From contig NC_134142.1 of NCBI RefSeq assembly GCF_033958435.1, forward strand, positions 96,481,001-96,545,000: a DNA stretch of 64,000 bases. Reading direction: 5' to 3'. The notes beneath the pieces were generated by a model, which was not told the origin of the DNA, made no database searches, and saw only the letters and a list, made by a program, of their open reading frames with translations. Of this stretch, positions 35,574-45,836 are shown piece after piece (positions within the stretch are counted from its first letter, which is position 1; every line of letters begins with the position of its first letter). A program made the translations under genes and the position numbers. This DNA comes from Carettochelys insculpta (taxonomy: Eukaryota > Chordata > Testudines > Carettochelyidae).

Positions 35574-38500
35574 CACTACACAAATAGTCCCATTGATATC
35601 AGTGTTGTAAGCTACTTTCAAATTGACTAAGGATGTTCATTTCTACTCCAGCACTGGTAATTATGAAAAAAATTGAAACATTTGTGTCAATTTATTTTGA
35701 TATTATACAGATGAACCCAACAAATTCTCATGGCTTCAGTTTAGGATAGCTATCATTTTTAAACATTTGCACCAGATTTTAACCTTAATTTTTCTAGCTT
35801 CAGTTTCCAGACACTCCCCATTTCTCCCTTCACCTTCCTCAGATGGGCATGAGTAGAGTGCACAATGCCCAAGGGGCAGCACCCTGATCCACCTCCATAA
35901 TGAAAGCCCATTTGCTACCCTTCTTATGCGTCCCATGGGCAGCTGCAGTTAGTGAAGGGCTGGCTGCTAGCCAATGTCACAGCAACAGTTTGTGTGGCTA
36001 GGAGTTGCCGTAAAAGCCTGAGTTTATAATGCTTGGATGCATGGGAGGTTCCCTTTTGCTCTTATCTGAATGAGAAACGTCTGTCATCCAGACTCACTGC
36101 AGCTAGGGGAGGGGGCATGCTCCTCTTACTTTTAGGATAGCACATCTTCATGGCTGTTCTGGAGAACAGGTCACTAGGCCACTACCTCTTCCTGCAACTG
36201 TATACCAACTTCCACACCATAACTCACTCTGGGTTGCAGCCTCTCTCTCATGCCAGGAGTTGCTGATGCCTCTTGATGACTTGACTCTTCTCTAGCCAGA
36301 TCACCCTTCCCAGGCTGGAAAGTCTTTCTATGAACAGGCTCAGGCAGTCATCACATTTTCTGTTGCATACAGCCCCACCCTCAATAGCTAGCAGGAGATC
36401 TATTCTAAGATCCAGCTCAGTGACTCTCTAATTCATAGTCAGTGTTCATTCTTTCCCCAGGCTCTACTGCATTTTCCTGAATTCTTTCCTAACCTTCTGG
36501 TTCACCCTTCCTTTTTTGGTCTACCAGATTCACTACTTCCTGCAACCTATCTATCCCTGTAATCCCAAACCCTTCCCTCAAGGACTACAGACTTTCAGAG
36601 TAGCCCCTTGGCCTTCCTGTAGTCCTTTATAGTCTCAGCCCAGTTCATTCTTCCTCAGCTGTACTTCCTCATTGAATCAGGGGATTACTTAGCTCATTCA
36701 CCTCAGCTGCGACCTGTTGAACTAATTAGCCCTCTCCTAAATCTTCCCTAACCCTCTCATGGCAAGTGCAGAACAAATACTCTATCCCACTTTGCATATG
36801 GATAATTTTGTACTTGGAGACACCACACAGGAAAAGGAAGGGATTCATGGTCCTTTTTCCTCACTCAGTTTTCATCCCCTGTGTAGTAGCTTGCATTACA
36901 GAGGCTGTCTGGAACTCATATATTGAGTTGCTGAACTTGTATTATCTTCAAGGGCAGCAGGGCTCTTACTTTGTATGTCCTTGTAACACATAGGATGGAA
37001 AGGAAATGTAAGGGACTAATGTGTGGTAAAGAGAAATTTGTCATTTGTTCTCATGTTAGCTGAATTTATTGTCAGAATGGAATCCCCTGCTCATATGGGA
37101 GAATTTTCTATCACCTTTTTCTGCATTTTTGTGTTCTGAAACACTGAGGAAAAAAATATCACTTAAATTCAATGACTGAGGCTTGTGCAAAACTATCAGA
37201 ACCAGTTACTTGTTTTACTTTAACTTTATTTTGCACACATACCTGACTTATTCATTACAGTACTGTTGTCAGTGACATTTTCCTTCCAATTTAATTTATC
37301 TGAAAAGGAAAAGAGTCAATGCAGCTCAATCAACTCAGAGGGATTGAATTTTCTTCTTCAGAACTTCCACCAAAGCCAAAATGCACTAACATGACTCATT
37401 CATTTTGTAACTGGGGTTGAAGATGAACCTCAAGGAGCTTCTGCTGCTACTTCACACAGAGAACTTTCAACATTGCTGTTCAGAAAAGAATTGATTCCTG
37501 GTTCTGTAATGTTTCCTACTGTCTCTCAATTGATCCTTTACCTTAAAAGATATTTATATGAAAGAGGGAACTTTTTAAAAAAAAGTGGATCTCATTAAAA
37601 GTCATAATCATTTCCGCAGCAAGAAAAACAAAAGACATGCAACACAATTCAGCACTTACATAAGGCCGACTCTAAGGAATCAGCCTAATTAGCAGGTTGT
37701 GCACTGAGCATCTCTGGAACAGGGAGCAGGACAAAATCCTAGCCTCCCAACCTGGAAGGACTTCATTCCACAAGGAACACTTCACGTCTCTAACCACATG
37801 TCTTGTGTCCCAGCCTTCCTAAGTTCCCCATACTCTCAGTGCGGCTGCCCAAAGTGCTGGGCTTCATACACCTCTCCTCATCCAGCTCTCTCTTCCTCTG
37901 TGCAGAGATATAGCTTTGGTTCCACTCCCAGCAGCAGCGCTGCACCTGTGAAGCCAGTATGACTAATATAAGGGCATCCAAGCTCTTTCTGAACAAAATT
38001 TAAACAAATACTTTTGAAGTACATAAGTGATATCCCCTGATTACAGATGAAATTACTGGGAAACAGAAAACTGGAATGAAAGGTTACCCACTAAACTAAC
38101 TGCATAGAAGGGGCTAGAATGCAAGGCTGTGAGCGCCCTCTGGTCTCAAACCACCAGAGTGAGCTCCTTCCCAGTATCCCACCACATGCATTGAAGGGAA
38201 GAACAGAAGAAATAACTGCAAGAGTGCTTTAATTTTTGAGAAACAGAGCTGTATGATGTCTGAAGTACATGTGATTACACTTATGTGAGTTCTAATAGAT
38301 GTCTGTTGCATATATATTGTGCTGTACTGAACCTAATATCACAAAGATCTCTTATTCCTTCTTTTGGTGGCATACAATCCATACTTGGGATCCAACATGT
38401 AGAAGCAGAGCGGCCTCATTTCACTTCATCTGACCTATCAGATGAGATCCAGTGACGAATTTTTACTGGATATTACAGAAACTCATAGAGGTCCCAATCA

Positions 38501-38642
38501 AAATCAGCCCACCATTGTGCTAGGAGCTGTACAAAGACATAATGAAACAATTTGTGGCCCAGATAACTTCCAAACTAACTAGACAAAACAAATAAAAGGT
38601 GGCAAGAGGGGAAAAGTACTGCTATTCCCATTTCTAGATATA
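35574..38642. other. no gene seen; weak LTR-like text at 36,180-36,770
   Basis: The stretch 36,180-36,770 is C/T-rich and resembles decayed reptile LTR-type repeat (TTGAACTAATTAGCCCTCTC near 36,717), family unknown. The remainder is background. No exon was recognised. Confidence 0.35.
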
Positions 38643-38645
38643 GAA

Positions 38646-39355
38646 GGCTACGTCTACACGTGCACCCAACTTCGAAATAGCTTATTTCGATGTTGCGACA
38701 TCGAAATAGGCTATTTCGATGAATAACGTCTACACGTCCTCCAGGGCTGGCAACGTCGATGTTCAACTTCGACGTTGCTCAGCCCAACATCGAAATAGGC
38801 ACAGCGAGGGAACGTCTACACGCCAAAGTAGCACACATCGAAATAAGGGAGCCAGGCACAGCTGCAGACAGGGTCACGGGGCGGACTCAACAGCAAGTCC
38901 CTCCCTTAAAGGGCCCCTCCCAGACACACTTTCATTAAACAGTGCAAGATACACAGAGCCAACAACTAGTTGCAGACCCTGTATATGCAGCACGGACCCC
39001 CAGCTGCAGCAGCAGCAGCCAGAAGCCCTGGGCTAAGGGCTGCTGCCCACGGTGACCACAGAGCCCCGCAAGGGCTGGAGAGAGAGTATCTCTCAACCCC
39101 CCAGCTGATGGCCGCCATGGAGGACCCCGCTATTTCGATGTTGCGGGACGCGGATCGTCTACACGTCCCTACTTCGATGTTGAACGTCGAAGTAGGGCGC
39201 TATTCCCATCCCCTCATGGGGTTAGCGACTTCGACGTCTCGCCGCCTAACGTCGATTTCAACTTCGAAATAGCGCCCAACACGTGTAGACGTGACGGGCG
39301 CTATTTCGAAGTTACTGCCGCTACTTCGAAGTAGCATGCACGTGTAGACGCAGCT
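38646..39355 (+). mobile_element. Harbinger deletion-derivative MITE, 710 bp, copy 3
   Basis: Ends are GGCTACGTCTACACGTG and CACGTGTAGACGCAGCT, flanked by GAA on both sides (38,643-38,645; 39,356-39,358). Layout is as in the copies at 19,317 and 27,641: terminal palindrome TTTCGATGTTGCGACATCGA, subterminal GTCTACACGTCCTCCAGGGC, TTAAAGGGCCCCTCCCAGAC, (CAG)n near the transposase start, and a right arm with AACTTCGAAATAGCGCCC. It has lost one base relative to the other two copies. Only 15 bp separate it from the next MITE. Confidence 0.93.
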
Positions 39356-39370
39356 GAAGTGAAACACCCT

Positions 39371-39768
39371 GGCTACAGTTACACTAAAGCAATCTGTCAA
39401 CAGAAATCACTGTCAGAAGAGATTTCTCAACAAAACTTCTGTCAACAGAGTGTGGCCACACACAAAAGCCAATCAGAAGAGCTCTCAGCTCTGTTGACAG
39501 CTGCCTTGTCAACAAAATGGGAACCTGGAACAAGAGCAGACAAGGCTCCCTGTTGTTCTGGAAGCCCTGTCTGTTGAGAGAAGGCCCCCCACAGAATCTG
39601 TCGACAGCAGTGTTATGCCTTGTGGCTGAGATGCAGAACACTGCTGGCAAAAGTGCTGAGTTTTGTCCACAAACTATTGACAAAACATATTTTGTGTGTG
39701 GATGTTCCATCAGGTTTGTCAACAAAACCAGGGTTTTGTAAGCAAAACTCATTAGTGTAACCATAGCT
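39371..39768. mobile_element. TGTCAACAGA-type MITE, 398 bp
   Basis: Ends are GGCTACAGTTACACTA and TAGTGTAACCATAGCT, inverted with a few mismatches; flanks are CCT and CTT, a near match. The inside is built from repeats of CTGTCAACAGA or its complement TTGTCAACAAA (39,396, 39,440, 39,491, 39,717), each close to palindromic. It has no coding capacity. It shares the GTTACAC/GTCTACAC terminus with the other Harbinger-type MITEs but none of their interior. Confidence 0.8.
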
Positions 39769-39771
39769 CTT

Positions 39772-40345
39772 GTGACTTGGTCAAACAAGACAACCATTTT
39801 TCACAAATGAAACTTCCATATTCTGAAGCTGTCAGGGTTAATTCGTGGTGAACTTGTTCTGAGTGAAAACTGCATGCTTGTAAATAACTCATACATTTGT
39901 TCAAATATTTCAGAATTGCTCTCCATCCAAATCTACTGGCTATCACAAGAGCATTGGCTACAAAACAGCAGAATATAAGTCCCTTGATATATGTACATGT
40001 ACCAAAACCATGTATTTTTGTTTACTTTTCTTCTTTATTTGTAAAAAATATCCAAAATGTAAATGTATCCAAAAGACTGTAAAATACTGTAGTCTTTAAA
40101 TGTAAAAAGAATTTTTTTCTATAAAAAACCCAAAATTTTTAACACTGATTTACTTAAAAATGCTTCCAGAACACTTTTACAGTAAATATGCCATTGGTCA
40201 GTGAAGAAAAACATTTCTTACTGAAAGTTCATGGCAATGAGAAAAATTGGGACACTGATAGATTTTATAAAATTATCCAGTACTCCCAGTATGTAACAGA
40301 GAATGGAGGCTAAGATAAAATCTTTTATGTAGGAATTATAATAGG
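39772..40345. other. no gene or classified repeat seen
   Basis: AT-rich background; nothing recognised. Confidence 0.4.
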
Positions 40346-40792
40346 TGACTGTAGCCAGACAAAGTCTCCCCCTTACAAGCCAGCTTGCTCGTTGCCCACC
40401 CCCACTGAGGAGCACACAGGGCACGGAAACGGCTGCTGACAGCACAGTCTTTGATGCCCTCATTGAGGCCCAGATATGCTAGCTTATCGTGACCCTGAGA
40501 AGCAGAAAGTACAGATGGAAGGCTAACAGGCCAGACTGTCATCATGAGGGGGGGGGGGACCCTCAGAAATCACCCCAGCTGGCATTGATCAATATGATGC
40601 ACACACACAATCACCCAGAAGGGGACGTGCCCCGCCCGCACAAAAGAATGTCCTGTACTCCTAAATTGCTTATCTCTTGTCTTACAAGTGCAAACTAAGT
40701 AGAAATGCCCTTGTAACAAACTGGAGTCACAAAGACAGACCAGTATGATCTGGCACCATAGATAAGAAAGAGAATACATAACCCAAAAGGGG

Positions 40793-40798
40793 TATAAA
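40793..40798 (+). promoter_or_regulatory. TATA box of the putative LTR
   Basis: TATAAA within GGGGTATAAAAGATGG, at the position expected for a U3/R boundary given the AATAAA at 41,186. Confidence 0.4.
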
Positions 40799-41185
40799 AG
40801 ATGGGTCCAGCAGAACTCTAACTTTGACTGCATTTCAACCAACTTCCTGCTGGTCGGGTCAGGTGATTGCCTCCCGAGGTCCACAACTGGGGACGCCCAA
40901 CCTCGTATTCGTCTTTCCGCGGAATTGAGTGACCGATCCGGCTTGGCTACGCTGGTATCGAGAGACGCAGAGAGGGTAAGATACACCCATGCTAGGTCTC
41001 TGACTTTTTTTGGTGCACAGCTAAAGAATTAGAGCTCTGTAACTAGTGTCAAGATATCATTGTGTTAGATGATAACAGATATCTTTGTATTGGATTGTAA
41101 CGTAACTTGTTAACACCTGTACTTTGCTAGCATATAAGAAGTAAACAATAGCCTTTTGTAACCTCACGCTTATAACTGTAGCTTA

Positions 41186-41191
41186 AATAAA
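41186..41191 (+). terminator. polyadenylation signal of the putative LTR
   Basis: AATAAA in GCTTAAATAAACTTGTAAC, followed by T-rich sequence. Confidence 0.4.
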
Positions 41192-41410
41192 CTTGTAACT
41201 AGTTAAGCTCTGAGCCTAACCATTTTGTTAACCCTTTTGTCACTGCAACACAGCCGGCACAACAAAAAGAACTTTAACCGTTTGGTTACTACAGCCTGGC
41301 CGTGGGTGAGTGTGCTAGGAGCTGCCTGCTCTAACAGTAAAAAACTGGGTTGTTTAGGACCCAGGGGAGTACCTCACCGCACATTACCTGGCCACCGGCT
41401 AACAGTGACA

Positions 41411-43119
41411 AAGGAAAAGAAGGTTACTTCTGGAGGCCAGAAAATACTAGCAAAAGCCATTTTGAATAGGCAATTGGATTTTATGCAATGCACGCATTAC
41501 AAGCGTAGGAGGTAAAGAGGGAACCAAACAGGCTGCAAAACATCAAGGAGATGAATGAGGTGATTCAACAGAAAAAATAAACAACCAGCTTCATATCTGT
41601 GTGTTTAGAGTGGTTATCTTGTTGGGCGGTATGGTGAATGTTGATGAACAAAATGTCTGTGATGTCTTATGGAAGGACTATGCTTGCACATTTGTACACC
41701 AGAGTACCTGACAGAAGATTCTTTGGCATTTCTGTTATATTACCTTGCTTTAAACGTATCCTGACCTTGGTCACTGTCACAACAAAACTTGCAAAGAGCC
41801 TTCCCACAACTACAAATGTTTGTCCGCAACCTTTCTCATCTCTTTCAACCTCTTCCTTCAAGCACAATAACTGCTGAATAAAATTACTTGCTTTTCTGAG
41901 CACAGGCAAAGGGTGTAAAACTACAGCTGAGAAAGGAGTTTCAAACAGAGCTGAGTCCACTCTCAGAACAAATACTTCTTAAATCCACGCGTCCTCCAAG
42001 TTCTTATTTTTGGATACTGTGTGGTATTTACAATCTACATCCACACCAGAGTTTTGCTACTTAAGCAGATCTCTAAAGTCCAGCAAAGGACAGATGTAGG
42101 TATGCCCAGGCATGAGTCTGCAGGGGCACATGTTAGGGCTGAGTAGAGGGCCATCTGAAAATGTTTCACAGTCCATAAAGCCAGATCATCAGCTAATGTA
42201 AATCAACTTCACTGAGACTACGTTGATGTACACCAGCTGAAGTTCTGTCCCAAGGGCTCAGAGGTTACGGAATTAATGGATTTTTTCAAAAGGGGAAGTA
42301 GGATTTTACTTGTGGAATGTCACATATATCACCACCCATGAAATGAAATTTTGATGCAGCATCTTTGTTAAAAAGTTTGCCAGCCCACCACTGTTTTAAT
42401 ATTTGTGGAAGGCAAGCATGTAGTTTGGATGGAAGGTATGCTGACCCTGCAATCATTGAGTATGACCACATCTCATGTAGGCATATCTGTGTTAGACTGA
42501 ATCTAGCTAGATGAGGTATCAGTAGCTATGAAACCAGAGCAGCATGGACTTCAGTTTGGGTTTTAAAAGACCACCTGTAGCCCTTGACAATTACTTGGGT
42601 GTTAGCCCACTGCAAGCCATTTATGCTGCAGCTTCACTGCTCCAATACTTAGATTAAAGATAGCTTTATTAAGTAGATTAAAGGTAGTCTGGTACATTCA
42701 CATCATCTACAACCAGATGGTATAACTGGGCTGTAGCCATACTGATAATCAACAAGTCCATTTTCAAATGACTATTTGTGGGAACATGTTTTCCATTATT
42801 TGATCATCTTTAATGTTCACATTTTAATTCCTTGCAAAGAGGTTTGGAAAGTAAAACTAATTAAATATTGCAACACAATTTTACATACAAACACCAATTT
42901 AGGAAAGCATTTAAACATGGGCTTAACTTTAAACATGCTTGTAAGTCCCTTTCAAGTCCATAGTTTTACATGCTTTTCTGAATCAGGGCTGTAGTACACA
43001 AGAGGGCTGGGAAATCTTTTTAATCTGGTTGTCCATTCCTATTCTAAAACTAAAAGATTTAAAAGAAAAAATCCCAAGAAGCATGGGGGTAACACAGGTC
43101 CAACCGAACCAGCTGCACA
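41411..43119. other. no gene or classified repeat seen
   Basis: Background sequence with no recognisable exon. Open stretches at 41,638-41,877 (plus) and 41,667-41,960 (minus) overlap each other and carry no domain. Confidence 0.4.
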
Positions 43120-43531
43120 TAAGCTGTCAGTGCAACATTCTAGTTTGATACTTGGATATATAAAACGGGAAAAAAGTCCAATCAGAATAGGGAGGTGTTT
43201 TATCTATGTATACAGCATTACTGAGACTGTTATTGGAATATTGCATCCAGTTCTAGTAGCCACACTTCAAAAATCACTGTTGAAAAATAGTAAAAGGTTC
43301 AGTCAAGAGCTACAGAAATAATATGAAGTCTGGAAAACATGCCTTAATACACTTAAGACACTATTTAGTGTATCAGAGAGAAGGTTGAGAAGTGATTTGA
43401 TTACAGTCAGCAAGAACCTGCATGGTGAAGGGACTTCTGAAAGTAGACAGAAAAGGGCATAACAGAATCAAAGGTTTGGAAACTGACAATAAATAGTTTC
43501 GGACTAGAAATAAAGTGTGCATATTTAAAAA
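43120..43531 (+). mobile_element. CR1 LINE fragment, RT C-terminal region
   Basis: Plus-strand translation reads LILGYIKREKSPIRI, then ETVIGILHPVLVATLQKS and NSKRFSQELQK, followed by degenerate RRLRSDLITVSKNLHGE. These are CR1-group C-terminal RT blocks. Stops interrupt it near 43,322. The Penelope copy begins immediately downstream. Confidence 0.75.
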
Positions 43532-44993
43532 TGTAACAGAGAGGAAGCCGTGCTAGTCTATACACTATCAAAACAAAAAGCAGTCAAGTAGCACTTTAAA
43601 GACTAGCAAAATGGTTTATTAGGTGAGCTTTCGTGGGACAGACCCACTTCTTCAGACCATAGCCAGACCAGAACAGACTCAATATTTAAGACACAGAGAA
43701 CCAAAAACAGTAAGCAAGGAGGACAAATCAGAAAAAGATAATCAAGGTGAGCAAATCAGAGTGGAGTAGGGGGGGGAAGGTCAAGAATTAGATTGAGCCA
43801 AGTATGCAGACAAGTCCCTATAGTGACTCAGAAAGTTCCCATCACGATTTAAACCATGTGTTAATGTGCCGAATTTGGATATAAAAGTCAGCTCGGCTGT
43901 TTCTCTTTCCAAAACGGTGCGATAATTCCTTTTCAGTAACACACATACCTTTAGGTCATTGACAGAATGCCCCATTCCATTAAAATGTTGACTAACTGGT
44001 TTGTGGATCTGGAGTGTATTGATGTGTTTTGTGCCCATTGACCCTTTGTCTAAGGGAGTTAGAAGTCTGTCCAATATACAAAGCATCTGGGCATTGATGG
44101 CACATGATGGCATATATGATGTTAGTAGAAGAGCATGAGAAAGTGCCCATGATTCTGTGAGTAACCTGGTTAGGTCCAGTGATGGTATTTCCAGAGAAGA
44201 TATGTGGACAAAGCTGGCAGCGGGCTTTGTTACAGGGAAAGGTTCCAGGACTGGTGTTCCTGGGGTATAGACTGTAGCTGTTAGTGAGGATCCTCATGAG
44301 GTTGGGAGGTTGTCTGTAGGAGAGAACAGGCATGTCACCCAGGGCCTTCTGAAGTGTGGCATCCTAATTAAGGATAGGTTGTAGGTCTTTAATAATTCAT
44401 TGCAGTGGTCTGAGTTGGGGGCTGTAGGTGATGACCAGTGGTGTTCCGTTCTTGGCTTTTTTGGGCCGATCTTGGAGTAGCTGGTCTCTGGGTATTCGTT
44501 TGGCCCTGTCGATTTGTTTTTTTACTTCTCCTGGTGGGTAATTCAGGTTTATGAATATTTGGTAAAGTTCTTGTAGTTTTTGGTCTCTGTCAGTTGGATC
44601 AGAGCAAATGTGATTGGACCTAAGAGCTTGACTGTAAACAATGGATCTAGTCACGTGTGCAGGATGGAAACTAGAAGGGTGAAGATAAGTATAGCGATCA
44701 GTAGGTTTTTGGTACAGTGTGGTACTGATCAGGCCATCCTTGATTAGTACTGTAGTGTCCAGGAAATGTATCTCTTGCATGTTGTAATCGAGGCATAAAT
44801 TGATGGTGAGGTGTAGATTATTAAAGTCTCTGTGGAATTCCTCTAGAGCCTCTGTACCATGGGTCCAAATCATAAAGATGTCATCAATGTATCTTAAGTA
44901 GAGGAGTGGTAATAGGGGGCGAGAGCTGAGGAATCGTTGTTCCATGTCAGCCATAAATATATTAGCATATTGTGGGGCCATGCGGGTGCACCA
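43532..44993 (-). mobile_element. Penelope-like element, 5'-truncated, RT C-terminus plus GIY-YIG
   Basis: On the minus strand the frame from 44,993 to 44,397 begins at MAPQYANIFMADMEQRF, carries the RT motif YLRYIDDIFMIW (catalytic YIDD intact) and ends at a TGA where the other copies keep the frame open. After a TAG near 44,367 the endonuclease part reads CNKARCQLCPHI, NIIYAIMCHQCPDALYIGQT, LRQRVNGHK, with a frameshift near 44,030 before LQIHKPVSQHFNGMGHSV. The 3' tail (CTGAAGAAGTGGGTCTGTCC) reaches 43,532. The RT N-terminal two-thirds are missing, and the truncation point abuts Harbinger DNA. The copy is inactive. Confidence 0.92.
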
Positions 44994-45536
44994 TCGGAGG
45001 GCCCGGAGAGCACCGGCGAGGTGTCCGTCGTCCTGGAGAGCACACTGCGACCATCCCAGCAGGCCAGCCCCCCAGTGGAGCACCAACCAGCCCCGGGACG
45101 AGGCCAACGGCGGAGCCACCCAAGGACGGCCACGGACCCCCAGCTGCTCGCGACCCAGCTGGAGGTGTTGGAGCGGCACCTGAGGGTAGAGGAGCGGCGG
45201 CTAGAGCTCCAGGAGCGAGCGCTGGCCTGGTGCCAGGAGGGTTGGGGGGCCTTCATGCACACTTTCGACTGTATTGCGCAGCACCTTGCCCCCCTTGCCA
45301 CGCCGCACGCTGCTCTGCCCACTGCTCTGCCCGCTGCGCCACCCGCCACTCCACCTGCCACTCCACCTGCCATCCCTCCACCGTCTGCCACCCTGGGGCC
45401 TGCCACCGAGGGGGACCATGGGCCTGCGGACACCAGCCAGCCGTATTTGCTGGTTCTCCCGGCCCCCATGCAGCCTCGACCAGGGCTCCAGCCGAGGCGT
45501 GGGTCACGCCCCCCAACACCGGGAGCTGGACATTAG
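44994..45536 (+). pseudogene. Harbinger Myb-like accessory protein, C-terminal half
   Basis: The open frame to the stop at 45,534 encodes about 180 residues: a Pro/Ser-rich linker, then a coiled-coil-like helix LLATQLEVLERHLRVEERRL, LELQERALAWCQEGWGAFMH, and a Pro/Ala-rich tail. In PIF/Harbinger elements the second gene encodes a Myb/SANT (MADF-like) DNA-binding protein whose C-terminus has this LEVEERRL...WGAFM helix; it takes the transposase to the nucleus and to the element ends. The N-terminal trihelix DNA-binding domain is missing because the element is cut at 44,994. The remaining frame is intact. Family assignment comes from pattern and from its convergent position. Confidence 0.7.
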
Positions 45537-45836
45537 GGTGTGGGGCTGAGGACGTGTCCCCCCCCTTTGTACATATTCCCCCATTTGTTGTACATAGTTT
45601 TTGTTGGACCCCTGTTTTAGTAGCTGCCCCTCCATGTAAATAGTTCCCCCCTTTTCTTCTGTTATAATAATATGGTTGCACTGTTTCGTTTGAAACAACA
45701 TTTCCATTTATTTCAAAGAAAAGTGTGGGGGGGGTGTGCTCTCGGGTTCTCTGTGGTGTGGGCGTGAGGGCAGGGAGTGTTGTGGAGGATGGGGGGGTGC
45801 AGTGGGTGGCTCACCAGCAGCTGGCCCTGCCTGCGT

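Larger units (their letters stand above)
40346..41410 (+). mobile_element. probable solo LTR of an endogenous retrovirus or LTR retrotransposon
   Basis: The segment is GC-richer than its flanks and has LTR-like signals in order: a TATA box (GGGGTATAAAAGATGG, TATAAA at 40,793) and a polyadenylation signal AATAAA at 41,186, about 390 bp apart, followed by a T/G-rich stretch. It can be framed as TGACTGTAGCC to TAACAGTGACA, but the flanks ATAGG and AAGGA do not match, so the borders are provisional. A TGGGGACGCCCAACC motif at 40,888 faintly resembles a primer-binding site, which would instead place the LTR end upstream of it. No gag, pol or env frame is present. Confidence is moderate for an LTR and low for the exact borders. 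Confidence 0.45.

Noticed and set aside
40546..40559. Run of G residues as a possible G-quadruplex
   Set aside because: A single homopolymer run without the four spaced G tracts of a normal quadruplex; likely slippage.
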